From Methylobacterium sp. (GTDB taxonomy: Bacteria; Pseudomonadota; Alphaproteobacteria; Rhizobiales; Beijerinckiaceae), in the NCBI GenBank assembly GCA_013823325.1, contig PNLY01000044.1:1-43310 (forward strand): 43,310 bases of DNA, written 5' to 3'. The number at the start of each line of letters is the position of its first letter. Positions within the stretch are counted from its first letter, which is position 1. Below, in pieces: positions 1-8,787 of the stretch. The position numbers were made by a program, and so were the translations under genes. The notes beneath the pieces are model-generated. The model had not been told where the DNA came from and made no database searches. It worked only from the letters and a program-made list of their open reading frames with translations.

Positions 1-618
1 GTGATGCGGCTCGAAAAGATCGGCCACGCCGTCGACTGGGAGCAGGACGGTCAGACCGCCGCCGAGCTGATCGCGGTACAGCCCTACGACCTCGTCATCC
101 TCGACCTGACACTGCCCGGCCAGGACGGGCTCGCCATCCTCAAGGGCATGCGCGCGCGGAAGGTCAGGACGCCGGTGCTGGTGCTCACCGCCCGCTCGCA
201 TGTCGACGAGCGCATCGGCGCGCTCGATCTCGGCGCCGACGACTATCTGATCAAGCCCTTTGACTATGGCGAGCTCGAAGCCCGCGCCCGCGCCCTGCTG
301 CGCCGCAGCGCCGGCCAGAGCGACAACCTCATACGCGTCGGCCCACTGGTGATCGACCGCGCCGGCCGCATCGCCAGCATCGGCGAGCGCCCGCTCAACC
401 TGACCAGGCGCGAGCTCACCGTGCTGGAGATCCTCGCCGCCCGGCCCGAACGGATCGTCCCCAAGGAGGAACTGGTCGAGCAGCTCTTCAATTTCGAGCA
501 GGAGGCGAGCCCGAACGCCGTCGAGCAGTTCGTGGCGCGGCTGCGGCGCAAGCTCGCCGATGCGCCGATCGAGATCCGCACCCTGCGCGGGCTGGGCTAT
601 CAACTTGCCGCTCTCTGA
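1..618 (+). CDS. OmpR/TctD-type response regulator, 5' end missing
   Basis: This is the DNA-binding response regulator of a two-component system. The reading frame is open at the window edge and the receiver domain lacks its usual first 15-20 residues (beta1 and the acidic pocket), so the true start lies upstream. The receiver contains the phospho-acceptor Asp in LDLTLPG (residue 35 of the visible part), the Thr of VLTARS and the Lys of YLIKPF. A winged-helix effector domain of the OmpR/PhoB type follows from about residue 110, ending in the usual RTLRGLGYQL. It overlaps the downstream histidine kinase by about 14 nt, so the pair is translationally coupled. The family resembles TctD/QseB; the signal is unknown. 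Confidence 0.93.
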   Translation: MMRLEKIGHAVDWEQDGQTAAELIAVQPYDLVILDLTLPGQDGLAILKGMRARKVRTPVLVLTARSHVDERIGALDLGADDYLIKPFDYGELEARARALLRRSAGQSDNLIRVGPLVIDRAGRIASIGERPLNLTRRELTVLEILAARPERIVPKEELVEQLFNFEQEASPNAVEQFVARLRRKLADAPIEIRTLRGLGYQLAAL

Positions 619-1966
619 CCTGCGCCTCTCGCTGCGGGCCCGCATCATCGCCGTGCTCTCGGCGGTGCTGGCGGGCGGAGCCGTGGCCCTCGGGCTGATC
701 GCCTGGCATTCCGCCGGCCTCGCGGCGCAGCAGGCCTATGACCGCCTCCTCTCGGGCGGTGCCGTCCAGATCGCCGAGAACGTCTATCTCCAGGGCGGCG
801 TGCTGACGCTCGACCCGCCGGCCTCGGCGATCGCGACGCTCTCCGACTACGACCTCGTCTTCTACAAGGTCGTCGATCCCCGCGGCGTCGTCGTCGCCGG
901 CTATGACGATCTCCACTCGCAGGCGACCTGGGAGGCCACGCGCAACGGCGTGGTGCTGGAGGACGGCACCTACCAGGGCCATCCGGTCCGGATCGCGACG
1001 CTGTCGCGCCGCTTCGACGATCCGCTCGCCGGCGGCTGGGCCACCATCACCGTCGCGCAGACCATGCAGGCACGCATATCGCTGGCGCGCGACCTGACCT
1101 TCAAGGCGCTCGGCGTCATCGCGATCATGAGCGCGCTTGCGCTACTGGCCACAGGGTTTGCCGTCCGGCTGGCGCTGAAGCCCCTCGCCCGCATCGAGCA
1201 GGAGATCGCCAGGCGCACGCCCGACGACCTCAGCCCGATCAAGACCGAGCCGCCGGTCGAGATCCGCAACCTCGTCGAGGCGATCGACGGCTTCATGCGC
1301 CGCCTCTCCGACCGCGTCGCGCTGATGCAGCGCTTCATCGCCGACGCTGCCCACCAGATCCGCACGCCTCTGGCGGCGCTCGATGCGCAGGTCGAGATCC
1401 TCTCGGCAACCGCGCCGTCGCGGCGCAAGGCCGAGACGATCACACGCGTCCGAGAGCGCACCACCGAGCTCGCGCGGCTGACCGGCCAGCTCCTCGACCA
1501 CGCCATGGTGATCCACCGGGCCGATGCCGCGGCCCTGGCCCCGGTCGACCTCAACGCCCTGGCCAAGACCGTGCTCAGCACCGCGGTGCCGCTATCGCTG
1601 CCGCGCGAGGTGGACATAAGCTTTGCGCCGGCCACGCCGACGCCGGTCATCCCCGGCGATGCCGTCAGCCTGCGCGAAGCGCTCGGCAACCTGATCGACA
1701 ACGCCCTCGCCCATGGCGCCCATAGCCGCCTCCTCGTCACGGTCGGCGCCGACGAGGCACATGTCTGGATCGAGGTCGCCGATGATGGCGATGGCTTCAC
1801 CGGTTCGCTGGCGGAACTGGCCCAGCCTTTTGCCAAGGGCGCGACCTCGCACGGCTCCGGTCTCGGCCTCGCCATCGCGGCGGAGGTGGCGCGGGCGCAT
1901 AAGGGCGAGCTCACTCTGGCGCGCGAGGATGGCATGACCCGCGTCAGGCTCGTCCTCGCCGGCTGA
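605..1966 (+). CDS. Sensor histidine kinase, TctE/2CSK_N type
   Basis: This is the membrane sensor kinase partner of the upstream response regulator. From the N-terminus it has a transmembrane helix (about residues 13-35), a periplasmic domain resembling the 2CSK_N sensor of TctE-like kinases, a second transmembrane helix (about 172-192), and a dimerisation domain with the phospho-accepting His in AAHQIRTPLAAL (about residue 250). The HATPase domain carries the N box (NLIDNALAHG), G1 (DDGDGF) and G2 (GSGLGLAI). I chose the TTG at 605, which overlaps the regulator stop by 14 nt. An in-frame ATG at 560 would add 15 residues that simply mirror the regulator sequence. The ligand is not readable; characterised TctE kinases sense tricarboxylates. 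Confidence 0.9.
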   Translation: MPLSDLRLSLRARIIAVLSAVLAGGAVALGLIAWHSAGLAAQQAYDRLLSGGAVQIAENVYLQGGVLTLDPPASAIATLSDYDLVFYKVVDPRGVVVAGYDDLHSQATWEATRNGVVLEDGTYQGHPVRIATLSRRFDDPLAGGWATITVAQTMQARISLARDLTFKALGVIAIMSALALLATGFAVRLALKPLARIEQEIARRTPDDLSPIKTEPPVEIRNLVEAIDGFMRRLSDRVALMQRFIADAAHQIRTPLAALDAQVEILSATAPSRRKAETITRVRERTTELARLTGQLLDHAMVIHRADAAALAPVDLNALAKTVLSTAVPLSLPREVDISFAPATPTPVIPGDAVSLREALGNLIDNALAHGAHSRLLVTVGADEAHVWIEVADDGDGFTGSLAELAQPFAKGATSHGSGLGLAIAAEVARAHKGELTLAREDGMTRVRLVLAG

Positions 1967-2011
1967 GCTGCCCGGCCGGTATCGCACGCACATCGTGAGG
2001 GGAGAGACGAC

Positions 2012-2371
2012 ATGATCCTCGAACTGCACCATATCCAGCTGGCGATGCCTGAGGGCCGGGAGCAGGACGCCCACGCGTTTTACAGCGGGGTTCTCGGTTT
2101 GCGCGAGGTCGACAAGCCTGAAGAACTGCGCGCGCGTGGCGGAGTGTGGTTTGAAGGTGCCAGCATCAAGCTTCACCTGGGCGTGGAAACGCCGTTTTCT
2201 CCGGCAAGGAAGGCGCACCCGGCCTTCAGGGTGGCTGACCTGAACCGCGCGATGGCCCTGCTTCAGGCAAACGGCCTCGCATTCAGGCCTGATGTCGATC
2301 TGCCCGGCATCAGGCGAATTTATGTCGACGACCCCTTCGGCAATCGCATCGAGCTTGTCGAACTGGTGTAG
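2012..2371 (+). CDS. VOC (glyoxalase/bleomycin-resistance) family protein
   Basis: This is a small cytoplasmic protein of the vicinal oxygen chelate superfamily, 119 aa, the size of a single VOC domain. It has the paired beta-alpha-beta-beta-beta modules: HHIQLAMP at the start, a central SIKLHLGVE strand, the second module AFRVADLNRAM, and the terminal DPFGNRIELVEL with the usual metal-ligand Glu. The start is supported by a GGGGAGAG ribosome site just upstream. Members include glyoxalases, dioxygenases and drug-binding proteins, and substrate cannot be assigned. It follows the kinase by about 45 nt, but membership of the same operon is uncertain. Confidence 0.85.
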   Translation: MILELHHIQLAMPEGREQDAHAFYSGVLGLREVDKPEELRARGGVWFEGASIKLHLGVETPFSPARKAHPAFRVADLNRAMALLQANGLAFRPDVDLPGIRRIYVDDPFGNRIELVELV

Positions 2372-2485
2372 CGGGATGCCTTCAACCCCATTGCGGCCGC
2401 CAGCGATTGCTCCGAAAGTGCCCCTTCCCGGATTGGCCTGCCCGCCGGCGCAAGGCCGTCGAACTGACGATGACGAGAAGAAGCC

Positions 2486-3124
2486 ATGCATGAGCTTGCG
2501 ATCCTGATTTCGATCCTCGGCGTTTTCCTGCTCGGCGCGATCAGTCCCGGCCCGAGCTTCGTCGTGGTCTCGCGCATCGCCATTTCGCGATCGCGCATGG
2601 ATGGCGTGATGGCCGCCATCGGCATGGGAATCGGCGGCTTCGTCTTTGCAGCCGTGGCGGTCGCCGGGCTGACGGCGATCCTGCTGCAGGTCGAATGGCT
2701 CAACATCGCGCTCAGGCTGGCTGGCGGCGCCTATCTGCTATGGCTCGGCATCAACATCTGGCGCGCTGCTCCAGAGCAACTGGAAGTCGCCGACATCGCG
2801 AGCGAGCGGCAAAGCACGCTGTGGGCCTCGCTGCTGCGGGCGCTCTTCGTCCAGCTCTCCAACCCCAAGACGGCGATCTTCTACGCGTCGATGTTCGCCG
2901 CGCTGCTGCCGTCGCCGACGCCGTCCTGGATGTATTTCGCCCTGCCGCCGATGCTCTTCCTGATCGAATTCGGCTGGTACACGGTCGTCGCCGTCGGGTT
3001 CTCGTCCCGCACGCCCCGGGCGGCCTACCTCCGCTCGAAGATCTGGATCGACCGCGCCGCTGGTGCGGTGGTCGGCGCCCTGGGCGCCAAGCTGATGGCG
3101 GACAGCGTACGCTCATCCGTCTGA
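2486..3124 (+). CDS. LysE/RhtB-family amino-acid exporter
   Basis: This is an inner-membrane exporter of the LysE superfamily, 212 aa with about six hydrophobic segments. The family signature SPGPSFVVVS is near residue 22, followed by the conserved loop and the QLSNPKTAIFYASMF segment typical of RhtB-type homoserine/threonine or other amino-acid exporters. The substrate is not determinable from sequence. It stands alone on the plus strand, convergent with the autotransporter gene, with about 60 nt between their stops and no obvious hairpin. A second LysE homologue lies at 23100-23696. Confidence 0.9.
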   Translation: MHELAILISILGVFLLGAISPGPSFVVVSRIAISRSRMDGVMAAIGMGIGGFVFAAVAVAGLTAILLQVEWLNIALRLAGGAYLLWLGINIWRAAPEQLEVADIASERQSTLWASLLRALFVQLSNPKTAIFYASMFAALLPSPTPSWMYFALPPMLFLIEFGWYTVVAVGFSSRTPRAAYLRSKIWIDRAAGAVVGALGAKLMADSVRSSV

Positions 3125-3182
3125 GCATCGGCCATGTCGGGGCGCCGCCGATCCTGGCGCGGACGCCTCGGCAGACATCCGT

Positions 3183-5945
3183 TCAGAACCTCACCGCGAG
3201 GTTAGCCTTGAAGGCGTGGTCCTGCGTGTCGCTGGCGAGCTGGGCGGCATAGGAGGCGCCGAGGCTGACGTTCCGACCGAGCGCAAGGTCGAGCCCCGCC
3301 TCGACCAGGGCAGCGTCCCGCGCGATCGGCAGGCCGGCGATGGCGAACGGGTTGCTGCCGGCGAAGGCGAGCGTCGTCTTCGGATCGACATCGCCGAAGG
3401 CGTGGCGCCAGCCGAGCCCGCCGCGCAGTGTGACATCCATGCCGGAGAGACGGGTCGTGGTCGCGGCGCGCAGGCCGAGCGTGGTGTAGCCGAGGCCGGT
3501 GTCGTCGCTCGCGCCCGACAGCGCCGCTGCGCCGGTGCCGCGCTCGGTGAAGCGGTCGCTGCGCAGCACGACATAGGCCAGGCCGGCGAAGGGCTCGAGC
3601 GCGACCTGGCCCAGGGCGGTCTGGCCAAGATCGATGCGATAGCCGAGTTCGCCGAAGGCTTGCGCCGTGCCGGCATCGTAATCGGCGCGCAAGGTGTCGC
3701 CGAGCCCGGCCGAGACGATGCTGCGGCGGGTCGAGAGGTCGTGCCAGGTGTAGCTCAGGCCGGTGCGCAGGTTCAGGGCGCCGAACTGGGCGCCGCCATA
3801 GAGGCCGAGATGATAGTTGTCGCTCTCGCCCGAGGAGAGCCGCCCGTTGACGTCGAACTTGCTGTGGCTGAAGCCGGCGACGACGCCGAGGCGCAAGCTC
3901 TCGAAGACGGCAGCATCGGCGCCGACTAGCAGGCCGCCGGTCGAGCGCGAAAGGCTGGCGGCATTGCCGTCGCCGCTGGCCCGTCCCCAGGAGCCATAGC
4001 CCTGCCCCCAGACGGCGAAGCGCTCGGCCGAGGGCGGCTTCGGCAGCGGCCCCTTCACGGCGGGGCTAAGATCGGCGGTGAAGCCGTAGGACAGGCTCGC
4101 CATCGGGGCCGAGCCGACGGTACCGAAGGCCGAGCGCAGCCGGTCGTTCACCGCCGAGCGCAGCAGCCAGCTCTCGTCGACCAGCACGGTGCGGGCCGAG
4201 GCATGGATCTCGCCGGCGAGCTGGCCGAGCGCGCCGCGCGCCGCCTCGACCGTCTGCTGGTTGTAGACGCCGGTCTGGACGGCGTTGCCGCTCGGCAGGC
4301 TGTCGACGGCGTTGCCGACCGCCTGCTCATTGCCGGTGCCGCCGACATTGCCAGCCGTCGCAGTCTGGACCACCGTCAGATAGGCATTGGTGGCGTCGCT
4401 GCTGTTGCGCAGGCTGAGGAAGGCCGAGAGCGTGAGGTCGCCGCTATAGCTGCCGGTCAGCCCGGTTGAGGTCAGGATGGTGTAGCGCTGGCCGGCGACG
4501 AAGGTCCCGCCAGTATAGTTGATCACCGAGACGCTCGCGCCATTCGCCAGCGTCGCCGTGCCCTTCACGTCGATCCGGTCCGAGACTCCGGTCGTGGGAT
4601 CGACCTCGACCTCGTAGACCGCGCCGGCATTCTGGACATAGGCGCCGTTGACTGTGAGCGTGCCGATCGAGTTGCCGGGCGTGATCCGGCTGCCGGAAGC
4701 CAGCGTCGTCGCCCCAACCGTGCCCGAGCCGCCGAGCCGCGCCCCGGATGCGACCGTCACCGCCGAGCCGGCGAGCGAGCCGTTCACGATCAGCGTCCCC
4801 TCGTTGACACTGGTCGCGCCTGCAAAATCGCCGCTGCCGGCAATCGTCCAGGTGCTCGAACCCGTCTTCTCCAGACTGTCGAAGTTCTGGTACTGCGAGG
4901 CGCTGCCAATGCCTCCATCCAGCGTCCAGTTGCTGGAGCCGCTGAGGCGAAGCACGTCGTTGGCGCCGGACGCATTAGCCACGACATTGCCTTCGATGAC
5001 CGACCCAGCTTGAAGCTCCAGGTTGAGGGAGCCGGTCGTCGGAGTGATGTTGGAAGTCCAGCCGATCGCATTCTGGCCAGCGCCTGCCCGGATGGTGCCG
5101 GAGTTCACGATGTTGAGGGAGATTGTCGCGTTGTTGGTCAGGATCGCCGCGGCGTTCGTTCCCTCGATCAAGCCGGAATTGACGATCGGATTGTTGCCGA
5201 TCCGAACCACGACACCCACGCCACCAATCGACGCTCCGGTGCCATTGCCGGAGCCGGAGCCGCCCCTGATGGTGCCGGTGTTGATCAAGGATGAAGCCGC
5301 CGCAGAACTGGGGCCTCCCATATCGACCCCCACGCCGCCGCCGGTCGTTCCATTGCCGCCCTGTATCGTGCCGGAGTTGACGACCGTCGTTACCGCCCGG
5401 GCCTGCAAGCCAGTTCCGCCGACCGTCGCGCCATTGCCGCCGCTGATCGTGCCGTTGTTGGTGAATTCGACGCCGCCGCCGGCCAGGCTGACACCCAGCC
5501 CGCCATTCAGGCCAGTCGATGCCCCGCCGGCTATGGAACCGGTGTTTGCGATGATGCTGGCGCGGCTCGTCGTTCCCTGGATGAACGCGGTTCCACCTGC
5601 GCCGGCTTGGGTGGTTCCCCTGAAGATGCCCTGCAGTGTCAGAAGGTTTGAGCCCGTATTGGGCACCGCAGTGAGCCCCGTGATCGTGAAGCCATTGGTG
5701 TCGATCGTGACGTTCTTGTTCAGCGACGACAAATTCGACCCTATTGTGATGTTCTGGGTCAGAATGATCGTCGAGTTCGCATCCGCACTGGCAGCCGAGA
5801 ATGCGGACGACAGCTGGCCGAAGGTGCTGACATAATAGGTCTCGGCAAGGCTTGGCGAAGCCATGCCGCAGGCAAGTATGAGGGCTGTGCCGCTGACTGT
5901 CCGAAACAGTGTGGCTGCAGCGGAACGATTCAAACCGGCGCGCAT
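3183..5945 (-). CDS. Autotransporter outer-membrane beta-barrel protein
   Basis: This is a type Va autotransporter of 920 aa. A Sec signal peptide occupies about residues 1-35 (cleavage near PSLA-ETYY). The passenger is a beta-helix built of degenerate glycine/asparagine repeats of the type NSGTIxGG and NNGTISGG (about 100-330), then a region resembling autotransporter-associated beta-strand repeats (GTLIVNGSLAGSAVTV, about 385-440). The C-terminal autotransporter barrel spans about 640-920 and ends in Phe (NLAVRF), as expected for BAM-inserted barrels. No protease, lipase or adhesin active-site motif is visible in the passenger, so the role is unknown, possibly adhesion. An AGGGGG ribosome site lies 5 nt before the ATG. 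Confidence 0.92.
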   Translation of the reverse strand: MRAGLNRSAAATLFRTVSGTALILACGMASPSLAETYYVSTFGQLSSAFSAASADANSTIILTQNITIGSNLSSLNKNVTIDTNGFTITGLTAVPNTGSNLLTLQGIFRGTTQAGAGGTAFIQGTTSRASIIANTGSIAGGASTGLNGGLGVSLAGGGVEFTNNGTISGGNGATVGGTGLQARAVTTVVNSGTIQGGNGTTGGGVGVDMGGPSSAAASSLINTGTIRGGSGSGNGTGASIGGVGVVVRIGNNPIVNSGLIEGTNAAAILTNNATISLNIVNSGTIRAGAGQNAIGWTSNITPTTGSLNLELQAGSVIEGNVVANASGANDVLRLSGSSNWTLDGGIGSASQYQNFDSLEKTGSSTWTIAGSGDFAGATSVNEGTLIVNGSLAGSAVTVASGARLGGSGTVGATTLASGSRITPGNSIGTLTVNGAYVQNAGAVYEVEVDPTTGVSDRIDVKGTATLANGASVSVINYTGGTFVAGQRYTILTSTGLTGSYSGDLTLSAFLSLRNSSDATNAYLTVVQTATAGNVGGTGNEQAVGNAVDSLPSGNAVQTGVYNQQTVEAARGALGQLAGEIHASARTVLVDESWLLRSAVNDRLRSAFGTVGSAPMASLSYGFTADLSPAVKGPLPKPPSAERFAVWGQGYGSWGRASGDGNAASLSRSTGGLLVGADAAVFESLRLGVVAGFSHSKFDVNGRLSSGESDNYHLGLYGGAQFGALNLRTGLSYTWHDLSTRRSIVSAGLGDTLRADYDAGTAQAFGELGYRIDLGQTALGQVALEPFAGLAYVVLRSDRFTERGTGAAALSGASDDTGLGYTTLGLRAATTTRLSGMDVTLRGGLGWRHAFGDVDPKTTLAFAGSNPFAIAGLPIARDAALVEAGLDLALGRNVSLGASYAAQLASDTQDHAFKANLAVRF

Positions 5946-6110
5946 CCGATCCCCCTTAGCCAGCGCCGCCTGAAACGGTTCAAACGGCGTGCAACCATGA
6001 CTAGAGTCGGCTCGCTAAGGGAATGTTAAGACCTGAGGCGAAAACCGCATCGGGGGGCTGCGTCCCGCGCAATGGCAGGCGGAGCGCCGTGGCCTCAGCC
6101 TCCATGCACC

Positions 6111-6137
6111 AAAAAAGCCGGCCCGTCGGGGCCGGCT
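6111..6137 (-). terminator. Rho-independent terminator of the TonB receptor gene
   Basis: On the minus strand a perfect 9-bp GC stem (AGCCGGCCC pairing with GGGCCGGCT) with a 4-nt loop is followed by a run of six T. It starts about 25 nt after the receptor stop codon at 6162. Confidence 0.9.
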
Positions 6138-6161
6138 GAAGTGGTCTCGAAACTCTGACGC

Positions 6162-8429
6162 TCAGAACTGATACTTGAGCGTCGCCTTCACGGTGCGGCC
6201 GGGCTCGCTGTAGTAGTCACGCGGCTGCGGACGGGCCAGCGGCACATTGGCGGCGTCCCAGTACTTGCGGTCGAAGATGTTGTAGACGCCGATCTGCAAT
6301 TCGAGGTCGGCGATCTCCGGCATCGGGCGCCACCAGGCCGAGGCGTTGAAGATCGCATAGCCCGGCGCCTTGAAGCCGGTGCCTGCCTGGACCGTCGAGA
6401 CATCGTCGCGCTTGCCGGCCATCTTGGCCGAGACCTCGGCGCCCCAGCGGTCCGTGCCATAGGCGACGGCGACGATACCCTGCATCGGCGGGATCGAGTT
6501 GAGGAAGATGTCGTCGGTCTTATTGCGGCCGCGGGTATAGGCGAAGGAGCCGCGCACCAGCCAGTTCGGCGCGAAGGCGTATTGCCCGTTGATCTCGACG
6601 CCCTGGATCTCGGCGCGCGGGATGTTGCGCAGGCTGACGATGCCGCCCTGCGGATAGAGGCCGCCGACACCCGGAGCCTGGAGCTGGTACTGCTCGATAT
6701 AATTGCGATAGCTGGTGTGGAAATAGGTGATCGAGCCGCCGAGCTGCTTGTCGCCGAAGCGCAGGCCGACATCGACGCCGTTGCCCTTCTCCGGACGCAG
6801 CACCGGGTTGCCGGCGCGCAGATAGGTGCTCGGCCCGCCGAAGCGGCCATAGAGTTCGTCCGCCGTCGGGGCCCGGAAGCTCTTGGCCCATTGCGCGAAG
6901 AGCGTGAGGTCCTTCACCAAGGGCGCGTTCTTCAGGATGTCGTATTCCAGCCTGACGCGTGGCGACCAGGCCGAGTCGCTCGACGACGGCGGCAGCCCGA
7001 CCGGGCGCGAGCCGCTGGCCGAATAGGCCGGCGTCGCCTGCGGCTTCTCCTCATACCAGTCGAAGCGCACGCCGGGCGTGACGCGCAGGCGATTGTCGAG
7101 CAGGCCGATCTCGTCCTGGACATAGACGCCGACGAGCCGCCCGTCGATGTCGGGCTGGTCCGACTGGTTGGTGAAGAGGTTGTTGCAGGTGGCGAACGCC
7201 CCCGTATAGGAGCCGCTGGCCGGCCGCGCCGGGCAGTTGTCGATGCCCGAGGAATACTGCTTCAGCGACGACATGCGCAGCTCGGTGCCGGCCAGGATGC
7301 GATGCGAGAGCGGGCCGGTCTGCAGGTTCTTGATCACATGGCCGTTGAAACCGTAGGCGGTCTCCTCGTTCTCGTTGTCGCGGCCATAGGGTCCGATGAT
7401 GCTGGTGTAGCGCCAGGCGCTGACCAGGTCGTTGCGCTTCAGCCGCTGCCAGTAAAGATTGGCATGCGCCTCGTCGACGAGGAGGCCGCCGGGCTGCTTG
7501 TAGTCATAGGTGAGCGAGACGCGGTTGCGCTCGACATCCTCGCCGGTCTGATAGGCGCCCGGACGGAAATTGCCGGTCAGCGAGACCGTGCTGGTCCGCG
7601 TCTGGACCCGGTCGGCACGCTTGAAGAACTCGCCGGTCAGGCCGAAGCGATGGGCTTCGCCGACCTGCTGGTAGATCTTGCCGAGGAAGCTGTACTGGTT
7701 GAAGTCGGCCGGGTTGGGCGCGGTGCGGTCGACGCCGATCGTCTTGACGTTGCCCTTGCTGTCGATCTCGTTGCCGTTGCGGAAGCCGCCCTGGAGCAGC
7801 ACCGAGGTGCCGCCCATGCGCGCCGCCGCCGCCGCGCTGCCGAACCAGGCCCGGTCGGTGCTGTCATAGCCGGTCTTGGCGAGCGCGCCATAGGAGCGGC
7901 CGTTGCGGATGATGTCCTCGGGGTCGAGCGTGCGCACTGCGAGCGCGCCGCCGAGCGCGCCGGCGCCGAGCGTGGCGCCGCCGCTGCCGCCGCGCAGCAG
8001 GTCGAGCGAGGACAGAGCGTCGAAGTCGAAGGCGTTGGCGCCGGCGCGGCTGAGGCGGGTGTCGATCAGGAAGGGCTGGCGGATGCCGTCGATCGTGGTC
8101 AGCACGCGCGCGCCGTCGAGGCCGCGAATGTTGAGCGAGCCGTTCTGGCGGTTGAAGGTAATGCCCGCCTCGACCCGGTTGGACAGGTCGGTCAGGCTCT
8201 GCACCTGCTGACGGTCGAGCTGGGCGCGGGTCGTCGTCGTCGTCGTCGGCCCCTGCAGCAGCGGCGCCGCCTCGCGCTCGCCCTGGACATTGATCTGGTC
8301 GAGCTGCACCGGCTCGGTGGCCGCAGGCAGAGCGGGATTGCGTTGCTGCTGCGCGAGAGCCGGTGCCGCCGCCAGCATCAAGGCTCCAAGCGCCACGCCT
8401 CGGTGCAGCCCGCTGCAATTCATCCCCAT
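6162..8429 (-). CDS. TonB-dependent haemoglobin/haem-type receptor
   Basis: This is an outer-membrane, TonB/ExbBD-energised receptor of the haemoglobin/transferrin/lactoferrin family (HmuR/ShmR-like), about 755 aa. It has a signal peptide ending in ALAQQ, a TonB-box/plug region (RAQLDRQQVQSLTDLSNRV, then NIRGLDGARVLTTIDGIRQ) and a 22-strand barrel ending in Phe (TLKYQF). FRAPTADELYGRF resembles the FRAP motif of haem receptors, and LRPEKGNGVDVGLRF is a typical strand. Two ATGs (8429 and 8423) are possible. I prefer 8429, which has AGGA about 8 nt upstream; an in-frame TTG at 8456 lies inside the inverted repeat. Iron or haem regulation is expected. No hmuTUV or tonB genes lie in the window. 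Confidence 0.9.
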   Translation of the reverse strand: MGMNCSGLHRGVALGALMLAAAPALAQQQRNPALPAATEPVQLDQINVQGEREAAPLLQGPTTTTTTRAQLDRQQVQSLTDLSNRVEAGITFNRQNGSLNIRGLDGARVLTTIDGIRQPFLIDTRLSRAGANAFDFDALSSLDLLRGGSGGATLGAGALGGALAVRTLDPEDIIRNGRSYGALAKTGYDSTDRAWFGSAAAAARMGGTSVLLQGGFRNGNEIDSKGNVKTIGVDRTAPNPADFNQYSFLGKIYQQVGEAHRFGLTGEFFKRADRVQTRTSTVSLTGNFRPGAYQTGEDVERNRVSLTYDYKQPGGLLVDEAHANLYWQRLKRNDLVSAWRYTSIIGPYGRDNENEETAYGFNGHVIKNLQTGPLSHRILAGTELRMSSLKQYSSGIDNCPARPASGSYTGAFATCNNLFTNQSDQPDIDGRLVGVYVQDEIGLLDNRLRVTPGVRFDWYEEKPQATPAYSASGSRPVGLPPSSSDSAWSPRVRLEYDILKNAPLVKDLTLFAQWAKSFRAPTADELYGRFGGPSTYLRAGNPVLRPEKGNGVDVGLRFGDKQLGGSITYFHTSYRNYIEQYQLQAPGVGGLYPQGGIVSLRNIPRAEIQGVEINGQYAFAPNWLVRGSFAYTRGRNKTDDIFLNSIPPMQGIVAVAYGTDRWGAEVSAKMAGKRDDVSTVQAGTGFKAPGYAIFNASAWWRPMPEIADLELQIGVYNIFDRKYWDAANVPLARPQPRDYYSEPGRTVKATLKYQF

Positions 8430-8452
8430 CGCCCATATCCTGTCGCTGACAT

Positions 8453-8492
8453 GCAATTCGACTTGCCGACCCGTCTTGCCAAGTCGAATTGC
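8453..8492. promoter_or_regulatory. Perfect 13-bp inverted repeat in the TonB receptor leader
   Basis: The arms GCAATTCGACTTG (8453-8465) and CAAGTCGAATTGC (8480-8492) are exact reverse complements separated by 14 nt. The element begins about 24 nt before the chosen receptor start and borders an AT-rich stretch (8493-8640). It could be a repressor operator or an RNA hairpin in the 5' leader. It does not match the Irr or RirA consensus as I know them. Confidence 0.6.
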
Positions 8493-8650
8493 TTTTTATA
8501 ATCGGTGAAAACTAGGCCACACGCCTTACTTTCACCATCAGCGGTTATTAAAGCTCAATTTAACTGTCAATAGACTCGCGACCGCGTGATGAATTACTTA
8601 CTTATTGGAATTCCGGACTAGATTTATCATTCGTCTAAACTGAAAGACCG
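8493..8650 (-). promoter_or_regulatory. AT-rich promoter region of the TonB receptor
   Basis: This non-coding stretch is markedly AT-richer than its surroundings. On the minus strand it contains TTGACA (8570-8565) followed, at a short 14-nt spacing, by TAATAA (8550-8545), and nearer the gene ATTATAAA (8502-8495). None forms an ideal promoter alone, so the exact start of transcription is open. Confidence 0.4.
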
Positions 8651-8787
8651 GCCAGCCTCCGGAACGGATACGCGACCGCCCTCGCAAAGCTGTGATGGCC
8701 CTGCTCCCGCCACACGCGTGCTCGTGTATTGCAGCGCGAAAAGCGGCTGGCATCATCAGCCTGCTTCAAGACACAGGGCCGTCCTTC

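Noticed and set aside
3125..3182. Possible terminator between the LysE and autotransporter genes
   Set aside because: There are GC-rich words but no continuous stem with a T-run on either strand.
6582..8501. 639-codon open frame antisense to the TonB receptor
   Set aside because: It is Ala/Arg/Glu/Asp-rich with no family motif and no ribosome site. The opposite strand encodes a complete receptor, so this is a high-GC shadow frame.
8610..8642. TTTAGA...TCTAG half-sites, possibly an Irr (ICE) box upstream of the haem receptor
   Set aside because: The half-sites are 11 nt apart rather than about 3, and only partly match the consensus.
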